From Rachicladosporium sp. CCFEE 5018 (taxonomy: Eukaryota; Ascomycota; Dothideomycetes; Cladosporiales; Cladosporiaceae): a stretch of 64,000 nt of DNA. The notes beneath the pieces were generated by a model, which did no database searches, had not been told where the DNA came from, and was given only the letters and a program-made list of their open reading frames with translations. The DNA lies in assembly GCA_002077045.2 (NCBI GenBank), contig KZ111149.1:1277947-1341946 (forward strand). Reading direction: 5' to 3'. The translations under genes were made by a program, and so were the position numbers. This document shows, in pieces, positions 20,659-31,563 of this stretch (its first letter is position 1; the number at the start of each line of letters is the position of its first letter).

Positions 20659-23600
20659 TCACTGTAGCTTCTTCCTCCCATTCATCTCCACCCTTTTCGC
20701 GTTCCCGTTCATCTGCACCTCATTCCTCTTCGTCGTCTCCATGAAGTACGTCCTCTCCATCCACTTCAACACCTCGTCAATCACAATGATGGGCGCACTC
20801 CACACAAGCACGACCTTCCACTCCTCCCATCCTAGTGGCACGATACCAAACACGCCTTGCAATATGGGCGTGTAGAGCAGCGCGAAGTGCAGCACCATGC
20901 TGAGCGTGATGGCGTAGACGAGAACCATGTTGCGCCACAAGGGGAGAGTGACGAGGGATTCTGAGGAAGAGAGCGCATTCATGGCGTTCAGCATCTCGAT
21001 CACGACGAGGATTGAGAGAGAGATTGTCGAGGCTGTGCAGGCGGTGGAGTCGGTGAAGATCGGGCAGCCGATTTGCGGGAAGAGGGATGCACAGCTGTGG
21101 AAGTGGGTCTGCGATGGTCTGTTAACATTGCCCACTCTACCTGATCAGTGGAGAGAGGTTGGCTTACGAGCTGGTAGAAGGTGATCTGCGGCCCGGACTC
21201 AAAGTACATGAAGTACCACGCATAGCCGCCCACTGTCGCGAGACCGACGTACGTGCCAATGACCATGTAGCGGAAGAAGAGCCAGCCACTGATGAGAGGC
21301 TCGTCGCGCTTTCTAGGCGGACGGTTCATCACGTCGTGGTCTTTGGGGTTGAAGCTGAGAGCTGTTGCTGGCAATCCGTCCGTCACCAGATTCACCCACA
21401 ACAGCTGCACCGGTATCAATGCCTCGGGCATGCCGAGTGCAGCTGTGAGGAAGATCGACACCACCTCGCCGATATTCGACGAGATGAGGTATCGGATGAA
21501 CTGCTGGGTGTTATTGTAAATGCTGCGGCCTTCTTCGACTGCAGACTCGATCGTGGCGAAGTTGTTGTCTGCGAGAACCATGTCGGCTGCCATCTTCGCA
21601 ACGTCGGTACCGCTGCCCATGGCTACACCGATGTCACTCTTCTTCAGCGCTGGTGCGTCGTTCACACCATCACCTGTCATCGCTACCACCTCGCCCATGG
21701 ACTGGAGGAGATCGACGAGCTTGCTCTTGTGTGTCGGCTCTGTGCGGCAGAAGAGTGATGCATGTCGAGCAGCTTCGAGCTGTTGCTCTTCCGACATCGC
21801 ATCAAATTGTCGTCCGGTGTAGCTCTTGCCCTTGAGGTTCTCGTCCTGGCCAAACACACCGATCTGTCGACATATCGTCTCTGCAGTCGGCTGACTGTCT
21901 CCTGTAATCACAATGACTCGGATGCCTGCGGAGCGACACTTTCGTATGCTGTCGGCTACTTCAGGCCGCGGCGGGTCGAGCATACCAACGAGACCGAGCA
22001 GAGTCATGTTCTGTTCAAGGTCTTGGTACTCTGATGTTGACTTCGCGCTGTTGGCCTTGCTTGACGAGACCTTGTCGACGCTGGCCAAAGCCATAACGCG
22101 GAGGCCTTTGGCACCATATTCGACTACTTCGGCGTCGAGTAGCGCCCTCAGCTTATCTGTGAGGTTCACTTTCTTGCCGCTGGAGCCTGCTGAGCAGTGT
22201 GTGCAGCGGTCTAGGATCGTCTCTGGTGCTCCCTTCACGAGTAGACGATTGCCCTCTACCAGCACAGACATGCTCTTGCGGTCTCGGGAGAACTCAAAGG
22301 TCCTAAGCTTGGGTGCCCGCTGTGCGTACTCGTTGGTCGCGAACGAACGCAGCTTCTCAGGTGACAGACTTGATCGTGTAGCATTGTATACACTGTTAGG
22401 TGTGCCGATCTTCTCCACCAGTGTGCGTAGAGCGCCCTCGGTTGGCTCGCCTACCATGACATACGACTTCGTCTTCTCATCGTACGAAAGCTCCGAGTCG
22501 TTGCACACTGACGCGGCTTCCGCGATGCGGGCGACAGTGGCTGACGCTGCAGCTGGGTGCTCGAGTGTCTTCTCGCCGCGGCGAATGAGACCTGTGGGGG
22601 CAAAGCTGGTGCCTTCAACATCCAGATCCTCGAGTCCAGTCCCAGCGTCGTTAATGTACACGACCTTGTTCACGCTCATCTGGTTCGTGGTCAAGGTCCC
22701 TGTCTTGTCGGAGCAGATGACGCTGCAGCTGCCGAGAGTTTCCACAGAGGGCAGACTGCGCACGATTGCGTTCTTCTTAGCCATTGTTCGGGTACCGAGC
22801 GCAAGACAAGTGGTGATCACCACTGCCAGACCCTCGGGAATAGCAGCCACACCGAGCGAGACTGCAATCTTGAGGTAATAAATGGCGCCCTTGGTCCAGC
22901 TACTGCCATGCGAAGGATCGTTGAAGTGCTGAATGTTGATCAGCCAAACCAGAATGCAGATGCCCGAGATGACCTTGGCAAGGGTGTCGCCGAATTCGTT
23001 CAGCTTCTCCTTCAACGGCGTAAGCTGCGAGATTTGGGAGGTGATACTCTCATGAATGTCGCCAATCGCCGTGTTCGTGCCCGTCAACACTACGACCGCG
23101 TGCGCATGTCCAGTGACGATTGTCGTTCCCGAGAAGAGCATATTGATCTGATCTTGCTTCACAGCTTGCTCGTCCTTAATCGCGTGAACCTCCTTTGCCA
23201 CACTCTCACTCTCGCCCGTCAAGATCGACTGATCCACTCTGAAGCTGTTACTGTTGATGCTCAACATTCTGCAGTCTGCAGGTACTCTGTTCCCCACAGC
23301 CACATCCACGATGTCGCCCGGCACAAGCTCGTCGGCCTTAACATGCTGTATCGTACCATTGCGGATCACCTTCGCTGTGTTTGCGCTGTACTCCTGCAAG
23401 GCTGCGATCGCCTTCTCCGCTGACGACTCCTGGCTCACACCCACTACTGCGTTGAGTATGAGGATGGTGAGAATCACAGCCGGGTCGACGAAAGCGGTCC
23501 ATCCTTCCTCCTCCTCAAAGAGCGCGAGTACGAATGATATCGCAGCGCTCCCCAGTAGTATGAGCACAAGCTGATCCTTGAATTGCTCCAAGATTAGTTC

Positions 23601-23750
23601 CCAAAGTGGTGTTGGTGGGTCCTCTGGTATGCTGTTCGGGCCATGTCTTTGTCGCGAAGCCTCCACGGCGCGATCACTTAGACCTGATTTCTCAGTGACA
23701 TCGAATTGGGCAAGGACGTCCCGCGCCTCGCGCACATATGCGTTGTCCAT
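20659..23750 (-). CDS. SERCA-type Ca2+-transporting P-type ATPase
   Basis: Two exons, 23750-21168 and 21108-20659, with a 59 bp intron (21109-21167; donor GTAAGC, acceptor GCAG) placed where the protein joins ...ITFYQL to THFHSCASLFPQIGC; total 1010 residues, normal for the family. The phosphorylation motif SDKTGTLTTNQM has Asp348, the actuator TGES motif is present (TGESESVAKE), the hinge is TGDGVNDAPALKKSD, and the M4 PEGL Ca2+-site motif is AIPEGLAV. The C-terminal SLSILVVIEMLNAMNALSS is typical of SERCA rather than PMR1. It pumps cytosolic Ca2+ into the ER. Orthologues are called srcA or nca-1 in other filamentous fungi. The chosen start MDNAYVREARDVLAQF fits the family N-terminus. Confidence 0.94.
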
Positions 23751-24189
23751 CTCGGTCTCGGCTCACCCTGACTAGAGACAAGGGTGCCGAAGTGTACGCA
23801 GGAATTACGATGCTCGTAGAAGCGCTTTCGATTTGCGGAAGCCCGTATAGTCGTGATTGCATGCGCCCTCGTCAGCTGTTTAACGTGACTAGGTCATATC
23901 ATCGTGCTAGAAGTATCGAATTGAGTCTGAAGAAAAGTTTCCCATTTGTCCACTTGTTCACTTTGAACATCGGTGGTTCCTGCATACGGCATTACGGCAT
24001 AGAGATGTGCCGAGATCAGAGAAGGTGCAGCCGAAGAGCCTCATCGAGAAGACATGACTCGAGTACACTGTTTGCTAGCCCATGTAAGCACGTAGGTGAC
24101 AGCACGTCGAAGGAAGCCCGGGAAGATGGAGGACTACAAGGGAGACACGAGTGTTGCAGCTGGACACTGTACATACCGGGGGATATCGA
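23751..24189. other. Intergenic region, no gene seen
   Basis: About 440 bp between the SERCA start and the 3' end of SAD1, both on the minus strand. It should contain the SERCA promoter. Nothing else was recognised. Confidence 0.45.
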
Positions 24190-25884
24190 CTACGTTGCAG
24201 GGTCTTTCCTCTTCGCCTTCGTAGCTTTCCTCCTCTCCCACACCATAACGTAAGCCTCCTTGGTGCTCAGCAGATCTGCGTTCACCTTCTCAACAAACAG
24301 GTCCTGCATCTCCCACCACTGCTCCGCCTTCCCTCCCTCAGCGCCTCCACTCTCCTTCACATGCGCTCTCCAGACTTTCCTCTCGGCCTCACCTTCCACG
24401 CTGTCGTCCCTGACCTTCACGCCCTCATGCGTAATGTTGGCGACCAGATCGTAGACCACGGGCTCATTCAGTGGGTGCACTGACGGGTTCGGCTCGATAT
24501 AAGGCGACAAGTCGAGTGATCGCGGGTTGAAAGTGACGATCGTGGGGTTTCGCTGAGACTGCAGAAATTTGTTCGATGCGAAGCGCTTGACGTGCATGAT
24601 CAGGAATGGTGGAAGTGGATGTAGCAATCGATATCGTAGTCGTGTGTTCAGTCGCTCCTGTGCTTGGACTCCTGAGTACTTTTGCAGGAGCGTCGTGAGA
24701 GGGACTTGAGGGATGATGTTCTTCTTGCTGTTGTCTTGGAACAGTGGCGCTGGAGGAAGGTCCAGCGAAAGGATCATGAAGGGCGATTCTTGGGTCTTGA
24801 TCTCGGCGTCTTCAAAACGGAGACGGTCGTGAGCATCAGCGCGGGCTGTGATGGACTGCGACTCTACTCTGAGGTGGCCTTGGAAGATGCGTTGGATGAT
24901 GGAGGATCCTGGCTTGGTTTTACTGCCACCGAGGCTGAGGTGAAGATTGTTGAGGAACCAGCTAAGAAATTCCACTGGATCGGCTTGCTCTGACAGTGAG
25001 AACTTCTTTCCCGATCGTAGACTGATCTCTTGTATGAGCTCATGCGGCGAGACATGTGACTTGAACGCTCGCGAGTTCCAGAGCTTCCGTACGAGTGTGC
25101 TGAATCGTTGCACAAGCTGTGGTCGTGTCGACAGATCCTCTAGCATGCAGAAATTCCGCAGCGGTGCGACGTGCGCCAGAGACTGGATCACAACGTTGAG
25201 ATAGTCGTTCGCTTTGATGTTGTTGAGACCAACGTACCCTGGGATGTACTTCCGCCCTGCCAGATCCCATGCAGGTTGCTTCTGCCGATCTAGTGCCTTG
25301 ACCTCTTCTGCCGTGAACTTTGGATCTACCACTACTTTGATGTCCTCCAGGCCGGTGCTCTTCACCTCGTAGCCCTCTGGTAGAACGTAGACCTTCTTCG
25401 TGCCCATATTGATATAGACATGGTGGCCCACCTCCAGCGCATGGAAGTAGGCTGACGTCTTCGGTCCTCTACCAGAGAAGTACTTCCCGCAGACCAAACA
25501 AGCGTAAACATTGATGTTGCTTAGTGTGACTGAGCATAGCTTTTCGAAGTCGAAGTCTAGTCGTGCGCGATCAATTGTGTCGAGGTAGAGATCGCTGTAA
25601 CCTTCGGCAGGTGCTACTTGTCGCACGGCAGGCACGTCCCCGTCCTCGTCCTCCTCAGCTTCATCTTCATGATTATCGTCGCTCTCCTGCTCCGCTACAG
25701 TGTCTGTCTTGACGTGCGATCCATTCGCGCCATTTGCGACAGCTTCTGGAGGGGGTGGAGGGGGTGGTGGGAGATCCTCGTCCGCAACCTCCTCTACCCG
25801 CGCTCGTTTAGGCAACGGCGATGACACTGCGACAACGTCCTCCAGAGGCTCCTCCGCTGCCCTCTTGGCCGGTCGCTTAGCCAT
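24190..25884 (-). CDS. SAD1: U4/U6.U5 tri-snRNP protein SAD1/USP39, inactive ubiquitin hydrolase fold
   Basis: 564 residues from ATG 25884 (MAKRPAKRAAEE); the upstream in-frame extension to 25995 overlaps the divergent CCT2 promoter and is not favoured. After an acidic, Pro-rich disordered N-terminus comes a UBP-type zinc finger with LVCGKYFSGRG and YFHALEVGHHVYI. The USP-like fold then starts at IPGYVGLNNIKANDYLNVV. Active deubiquitinases have a Cys in the NTCYMN position of this motif; here it is ANDYLN with Asp, as expected of the SAD1/USP39 family, which lacks peptidase activity. The end has EMQDLFVEKVNADLLSTKEAY. Role known for the family: tri-snRNP assembly and pre-mRNA splicing in the nucleus. 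Confidence 0.92.
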   Translation of the reverse strand: MAKRPAKRAAEEPLEDVVAVSSPLPKRARVEEVADEDLPPPPPPPPEAVANGANGSHVKTDTVAEQESDDNHEDEAEEDEDGDVPAVRQVAPAEGYSDLYLDTIDRARLDFDFEKLCSVTLSNINVYACLVCGKYFSGRGPKTSAYFHALEVGHHVYINMGTKKVYVLPEGYEVKSTGLEDIKVVVDPKFTAEEVKALDRQKQPAWDLAGRKYIPGYVGLNNIKANDYLNVVIQSLAHVAPLRNFCMLEDLSTRPQLVQRFSTLVRKLWNSRAFKSHVSPHELIQEISLRSGKKFSLSEQADPVEFLSWFLNNLHLSLGGSKTKPGSSIIQRIFQGHLRVESQSITARADAHDRLRFEDAEIKTQESPFMILSLDLPPAPLFQDNSKKNIIPQVPLTTLLQKYSGVQAQERLNTRLRYRLLHPLPPFLIMHVKRFASNKFLQSQRNPTIVTFNPRSLDLSPYIEPNPSVHPLNEPVVYDLVANITHEGVKVRDDSVEGEAERKVWRAHVKESGGAEGGKAEQWWEMQDLFVEKVNADLLSTKEAYVMVWERRKATKAKRKDPAT

Positions 25885-26119
25885 TTGTGCGTTATGAAAT
25901 AGTTCTCGAAGTAGTGGTCGTCTGCAGAGTGACGGAAGTGACGCCGCGTTTTTGAAGCTCCCCACGTCGCGCAGACACGCGACAAAAAGTTCCAAGCCAC
26001 GACGCAGATCGAAGGAAGCACATACAACACCAACAGTCTCAAGTTCTATACCGCCACGAGCCGCTCGCTTGTTCTTGAATTTATCATACTAGCGACTGAA
26101 CACTAACACAAGCACAATC
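25885..26119. promoter_or_regulatory. Divergent promoter, SAD1 / CCT2
   Basis: 235 bp separate the two start codons, so the two housekeeping genes must share a compact bidirectional promoter. No TATA box stands out. Confidence 0.45.
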
Positions 26120-27800
26120 ATGGTGCGCTTGGCTGCTCACACTCAAACCGCAACGACTCGACTGACGAACGTGTAGGCGCAGATCTTCGCGGACGATGTG
26201 CAAGAGGAGAAGGGAGAGAATGCGCGGTTGAGTGAGTAGTCAGACTGTAGCACAACAAATGCAATACTGACAGCATACAGGTTCATTCGTCGGCGCAATA
26301 GCAGTAGGCGACCTTGTGAAGTCAACGCTGGGACCGAAAGGCATGGACAAGATCCTGCAATCAGCAAGCACAGGCGAGATCATGGTGACGAATGACGGTG
26401 CCACAATCCTCAAGAGCATAGCACTTGACAATGCGGCAGCAAAAGTGCTGGTCAATATCTCGAAGGTGCAAGACGACGAGGTGGGAGACGGAACCACGAG
26501 TGTTGCAGTACTGGCGGCAGAGCTTCTACGCGAGGCAGAGATCTTGGTGAACCAGAAGATACATCCACAGACGATCATCGAGGGCTACCGGATAGCCACA
26601 GCTGCTGCACTGAAGGCATTGGAGGAGCACAGTGTAGATCACAGCAAAGATGAGGTGCAGTTCCGGAAGGATCTGGTGGATATCGCACGAACGACACTCA
26701 GCTCGAAAGTCTTGAGCCAAGATCGCGACTACTTCGCCAACTTGGCTACAGACGCAGTGCTGCGGATGCGCGGAGCAACAGACTTGACGAACATCCAGAT
26801 CATCAAGAAGGCAGGCGGTAAATTGTCAGACTCATATCTCGACCCTGGCTTCATTCTCGATAAGAAGTTCGGCGTGAACCAGCCGAAGCGGATCGAAAAT
26901 GCGAAGATCCTGGTCGCCAACACGAGCATGGACACAGACAAGGTGAAGATCTTTGGTGCAAGACTGAAGGTAGAAGGGACTGGGAAATTGGCAGAGCTGG
27001 AGAAGGCAGAGAGGGAGAAGATGAAGCAGAAGGTGGAGCGGATCAAGACGCATGGGATCAATTGCTTCGTCAACAGGCAACTGATCTACAACTGGCCCGA
27101 GCAGCTATTCTCGGACGCTGGGATTGCAAGCATCGAGCATGCGGACTTCGACGGTGTGGAGAGGCTAGCGCTTGTGACTGGTGCGGAGATCACATCGACG
27201 TTCGAGCACCCGGAGCACGTCAAGCTAGGCCACTGTGACTTGATTGACGAGGTCATCATTGGTGAAGACACGCTCATCCGCTTCTCTGGGGTTGCTGCAG
27301 GTCGCGCATGTACGATCGTCCTGCGCGGCGCGACAGAGCAGCTGCTCGACGAGGCAGACCGAAGTTTGCACGATGCGCTCGCCGTACTTTCGCAGACTGT
27401 CGGTAACCCACGCACAACTCTTGGAGGTGGATGTGCAGAGATGAACATGGCAAAGGCTGTCGACCACGCGTCGCAAAATGTGGCAGGCAAGAAGGCTTTG
27501 GCTGTCGATGCTTTCTCGAAGGCTCTGCGGCAGCTGCCTACTATCTTGGCCGACAATGCTGGTCTCGATTCCTCAGATCTCGTCGCAAGACTACGGAAAG
27601 CTGTTTACTCAGGCATGAGTAACTCCGGCCTCGACTTGATGACGCCTGGCGGTGCAGTGGCAGATATGCGCAAGCTCGGGGTGAAGGAGTCGTTGCAGCT
27701 TAAGCGGGCGGTCGTCAACTCTGCCAGCGAGGCTGCAGAGCTCCTTCTGCGAGTCGACTCGATCGTCAGGAGTGCACCAAGACCGAGGGAGCGGATGTGA
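26120..27800 (+). CDS. CCT2: Chaperonin CCT/TRiC subunit beta
   Basis: Three exons: 26120-26122 (the ATG alone), 26177-26231 and 26281-27800, with introns of 54 and 49 bp (donors GTGCGC and GTGAGT; acceptors GTAG and ACAG). Splicing gives 525 residues starting MAQIFADDVQEEKGENARLS, which matches CCT2 N-termini; without the short exons the protein would lack its first 30 residues. Chaperonin ATP motifs are KSTLGPKGMDK, NDGATILKS and VGDGTTSVAVLA; the C-terminal nucleotide motif is DLMTPGGAVADM. CCT2 is one of eight subunits of the cytosolic ring that folds actin and tubulin. An exon of only three bases is unusual-looking but common in fungal genes where the start codon abuts an intron. Confidence 0.94.
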
Positions 27801-28145
27801 GCTCGCTGCAAGAGTCTGTGGATGACTCGGCGTATCTGGCGCAGGTCACCAAGCCTGGCCATCGAGTGCAGGTGTCGAAGATGCCGCTCACACGTAATGA
27901 CCACATCAAGGTACGTGGGATCAAGCCAAGGACATACACTGTATACATATATGCATCAACAACTGTCATCATTTCTGTACTGCCAATTCGCAGCGCAGCT
28001 GACGAGTTCAGCTCTCGACTTTCCAGCGTTCTGTCTCTCGCGTCACGTTCCGTCAGCACTGGTACCCGCCTTCTATTCTTTCCAATTTCTCGATACTGTG
28101 CTTCACATCTCCTACAATTCACAAGAAGTCTTCTTGGCGACTGCT
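27801..28145. other. Short intergenic region
   Basis: 345 bp between CCT2 and the reductase gene, both plus strand. It holds the CCT2 3' UTR and the next promoter; the frame of the reductase extends upstream through it but only to non-conserved residues. Confidence 0.4.
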
Positions 28146-29213
28146 ATGTTGCTGGTATCTAAGCAGTATACTGAGCGCACTCGAGTTCTTATAACAGGTG
28201 GGGCAGGTTTCCTCGGCCGGGACATCATACGACAGCTCCACGAACGGCATCCTCTCTGGTCTATTTACTGCTTGGACCTACGCAACCCTCTTCATGCACA
28301 GTCTATCCTTATAGACCAATCTTACGAAGTTGACATCCGAGACCGTGACGCCGTCTTCACCGCCCTTGCCTCCTGCAAGCCCGACCTCGTCATCCACTCT
28401 GCTGCCCTAGTCCCTAATGGTGCGGCCCGCTACTCCACGAAGGACTCCGACTGGCAGCGCGTCAAGGCCGTGAACTACAATGGTACCGTCAATGTCCTCG
28501 AAGCCGCTCTTGCTGCAGATTGCAAAGCCTTCATCTACACCAGTAGCATTGCAGCGATCACGGACGACTTGACCGAGGAGTACCACTACATCGACGAGAC
28601 TTTACCCACAGGGCGTGCAACGCTGCACTATGGCCGCTCGAAAGCCTTGGCCGAAGCCTTTGTCCTTGACCCGTCTCATGCTACAGCTGGATTAAAAGTG
28701 TGCGTTCTCAGACCAGCTCCCATCATCGGCCCGGAAGACCCGCAGGTCATCTCTCTCATTCATGGACTTATCGAGAAGGGTGAGACTGGCTTCGTCATCG
28801 GGAACGGCGCCAATCTCTCCGACTGGCTCTACGTCTCCAATGCCGCTCTGGCGCACTGTCTAGCAGCCGAGAACCTTTTGACCTCTGCCACGGCTGCTGG
28901 CGAAATCTTCTTCGTCACGAATCAGGAGCCTGTCTACTTCTGGGATCTACTTGCGGCTATCTGGGCGGAGCTGGGGCACCATCCGAAGCGAAGGACGAAG
29001 ATCCCGGTTGAAGTGGCATTGGTATGGGCCTGGCTGATGGAATTGTGGGGTTGGGTGTCTGGGAGGGAAGTGGGCATCGGAAGGGGCAGTGTGCGAGATG
29101 CAGCCGCAGTCAGATTTGTGAGCTGTGAGAAAGCTGAGAAGATGCTGGGCTATCGGCCACTCATTGACGGGGTGGGTCTGAGGGAGGGGGTCAGGAGGAG
29201 CTGTGATGGGTAA
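28146..29213 (+). CDS. NAD(P)-dependent 3beta-HSD / sterol C-4 decarboxylase-like reductase
   Basis: 355 residues from ATG 28146, chosen because the Rossmann motif RVLITGGAGFLGRDII follows 13 residues later, as in ERG26-type enzymes; the open frame runs further upstream without conserved sequence. Further extended-SDR features are the VDIRDRDAV acidic loop, VIHSAALV, YTSSIAAI and the catalytic YGRSKALAE (Tyr-x3-Lys). The segment GNGANLSDWLYVSNAALAH matches the 3beta-hydroxysteroid dehydrogenase family pattern. A hydrophobic stretch near the C-terminus (VALVWAWLMELWGWV) could anchor it to the ER. The reaction is probably oxidation of a 3-hydroxy (4-carboxy) sterol or a related alcohol. Whether this is the ergosterol ERG26 or a paralogue cannot be settled here. 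Confidence 0.8.
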   Translation: MLLVSKQYTERTRVLITGGAGFLGRDIIRQLHERHPLWSIYCLDLRNPLHAQSILIDQSYEVDIRDRDAVFTALASCKPDLVIHSAALVPNGAARYSTKDSDWQRVKAVNYNGTVNVLEAALAADCKAFIYTSSIAAITDDLTEEYHYIDETLPTGRATLHYGRSKALAEAFVLDPSHATAGLKVCVLRPAPIIGPEDPQVISLIHGLIEKGETGFVIGNGANLSDWLYVSNAALAHCLAAENLLTSATAAGEIFFVTNQEPVYFWDLLAAIWAELGHHPKRRTKIPVEVALVWAWLMELWGWVSGREVGIGRGSVRDAAAVRFVSCEKAEKMLGYRPLIDGVGLREGVRRSCDG

Positions 29214-29333
29214 AAAAAGCAGCTGGCTGCCCGTGCAACGTCCGAAGGGAGAAATTTGGCGTCTGGCTGACGACAGTGCGACGAATACGACGTGGAGCTA
29301 CTTCGAAAATCTGCTGCATGCATTCTAGCTGCA

Positions 29334-30415
29334 TCACACTTTGATCACTATCTTACCCACGCCGCTCAGCGTCCGCAACGCTTCCATCGCCTTGTCTGCC
29401 TCCTCGAACTCGAACACCTGCGCAATAGGCGGATGCAGCCGGTGCTTCTCCGCGAACGCAGAAAGCTCAATCGCCATCTCCTTGCTCCCCGCACCGAAGC
29501 AGGCCTGCAAAGTCTTCGCTCCGTACAGTAGAGGCTGTGTGAGCGCGACTGGCGTGTCGTCACCAGAAAGGATGCCGATGACGCTGATCCGGCCTCCGAA
29601 TCGCGCTGCTCTGACGGAGTTCAGCAAACCGGCTCCACCAACGACCTCGACAACGACATCTACGCCTTCGCCGTTGGTGGCTTTGAGAACTTCGACGGAC
29701 CAGTCAGGCGTCTTGCGGTAGTTGATCAGATGCTTAGCTCCCAGCTTCTTCGCGATCTCGAGCTTCTCGTCAGACGAGGAAGTCGCCACCACAGTCGCGC
29801 CTTCAGCTGCGGCGATTTGAATGGCATAGCAGCTCACTCCGCCGGTGCCTTGGGTCAGGATGTTTCCTCCAGCTTGTAGCTTTGGCTCACCATACTTGAG
29901 ACTGTACCACGCTGTCACACCGGCTGTGTACAGCGTGCAAGCTTCCTCGAACGTCATGCTATCTGGTGCTTTGAAGACGCGGTCGTCATTCCAGAGCATG
30001 TATTGTTGTAGCGTGCCGTCGATCTCACCAGCTCCAATGGTTTCATTGAGCTTGAAGTTGCGAGGATCGGTGCCGGTAAGCCTGAGACAGGTCAGCAGAC
30101 CGACCGAAGATGATCAGGTGGTGCAGACTACCATGTGTTTGGCTGGATAATCACTCGATCACCGACTTTCCACTGCGACCCTTCACCCACGGCTTCGATC
30201 TCGCCAGCACCGTCCAGACAGGGTACCATGTCGGCCTTGTGCTTGATCGGATAGTTTGGCGAGTGATCGAGGCAAAGGAGGTCGCGATAATTGAGTGAGA
30301 CTGCACGATTGCGGACGAGGACTTGATGTGGGCCGGGCGGAGGGCGTGGGCCAGCATCGGCGAGGATGAGCTTGCCCGGTGAGGCGATCTGCCATGCTCG
30401 GTTGCTGGACGACAT
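29334..30415 (-). CDS. Zinc-type alcohol dehydrogenase / quinone oxidoreductase-like (MDR)
   Basis: Two exons, 30415-30132 and 30081-29334, with a 50 bp intron (donor GTAGTC, branch CTGAC, acceptor TCAG) that restores the frame through ...QPNTW-LTGTDPRNF; 343 residues. The N-terminal GroES-like fold includes VLVRNRAVSLNYRDLL and VPCLDGAGEIEAVGEG; the nucleotide site is TQGTGGVSCYAIQIAAAEG. The structural zinc cysteines of classical ADH are absent and the catalytic-zinc Cys/His are not obvious, which favours a zinc-independent quinone-reductase-like enzyme with NADPH. Cytosolic; substrate unknown. The gene converges with the reductase at 28146, only 120 bp apart. Confidence 0.86.
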
Positions 30416-31563
30416 AGTGAGAACGCGAGGGTGCAATCTGCAAGAGTGTGCTAGTGCTGGACGTAGGCATAGCGCCCATTTAGCTGATTGGGGCCAGTCT
30501 TCATGCTCGCACAGTGGAGCCAGTGCTTAGAAATCCCATTTTCTCGACTCTGGATACGTAAATCTGCCGTGCCATCGTGATCATCCTCGGGCTACTACCC
30601 ACCAAAATTCCTGGGAGGTGATGTCTTTCGCAGTAGTGAGTTCGTGGACGATTGGCGCACATCCTGAGCTGGACTCCGGCTTACAAAGCGTGTCCGGTCG
30701 TAGGTCCAGCTAGCTCTTGCAACCTATTCCACAGGTCCTCTCGTGCTGCTCCGGACTGGTCCGCGAGTACACAGCAGATGAAGTCACAGACGTCAGCAAC
30801 GAGATCCACAGATGCTAGCAGTGATCCGTCTGTTCTCAATGTGGCCCCTGATGAACGGGCACTGTCTTGACAGTGTAGATACTCACGGCGACTCAGGCGA
30901 GGTCACTGCAGGGAGAGGACAGACCTGCGAAGGTAGTGGAAGACTGAACTCGCATGAAGCGGTGCGTGCACTTGTGGTAAGCCTCAGCAAATAAAGCACC
31001 TTCTCCTGCCTCTTCGACAACCGAAGAGTATCAGATGAAAGCAAAGGACCTGTCAGACGTACCGCCGAACCCTCCCACTCAGACCGGCCGAAGCCAGACA
31101 TCCGAGTGGGTTGAGATCATCGCCATGCGCTCCCGTAAGAGAAGCGCACGCGTCGGCATCACTCTTGGGCTCGAGGCATCGGCTCATCAGCCAGGTTGGA
31201 GTCTGTGGCTCATGTAGAGAACACAGTATGTGGATGTTTACTATAGAAATGATTCTATGAAGTCTGGAGGGTTGCTGTTAGTGATGCTGCGGCTGCGGAG
31301 AGTCTAGGGGGTAGGGAAGCCTTACAAAGTCGACATAGTAGAATCAAAGAGGATCGAAGGAATGGAAACTTCTTAAGCCAGCGTGGAAGCCGCCAAGGCG
31401 CTAGTGTCGGCTGTACACCTTCGCCGATTGGCTGCAGTTCCACCTGAAAGAATTTGAGCCTCCGAGAAAATGTGTGTCCTATGCTTCACTTGGAATCAGC
31501 CGTCACACCAGATCTGAGGTATATACTTCCACCATACACTCCCATATACCAGAAATACCGACC
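30416..31563. other. Intergenic region, no gene seen
   Basis: About 1.15 kb between the divergent dehydrogenase and SRP40 genes. Only short overlapping frames without family resemblance are present. It holds both promoters. Confidence 0.45.

Noticed and set aside
24190..25884. Loss of catalytic Cys in the ubiquitin hydrolase as a mutation
   Set aside because: Absence of the Cys is normal for the SAD1/USP39 family.
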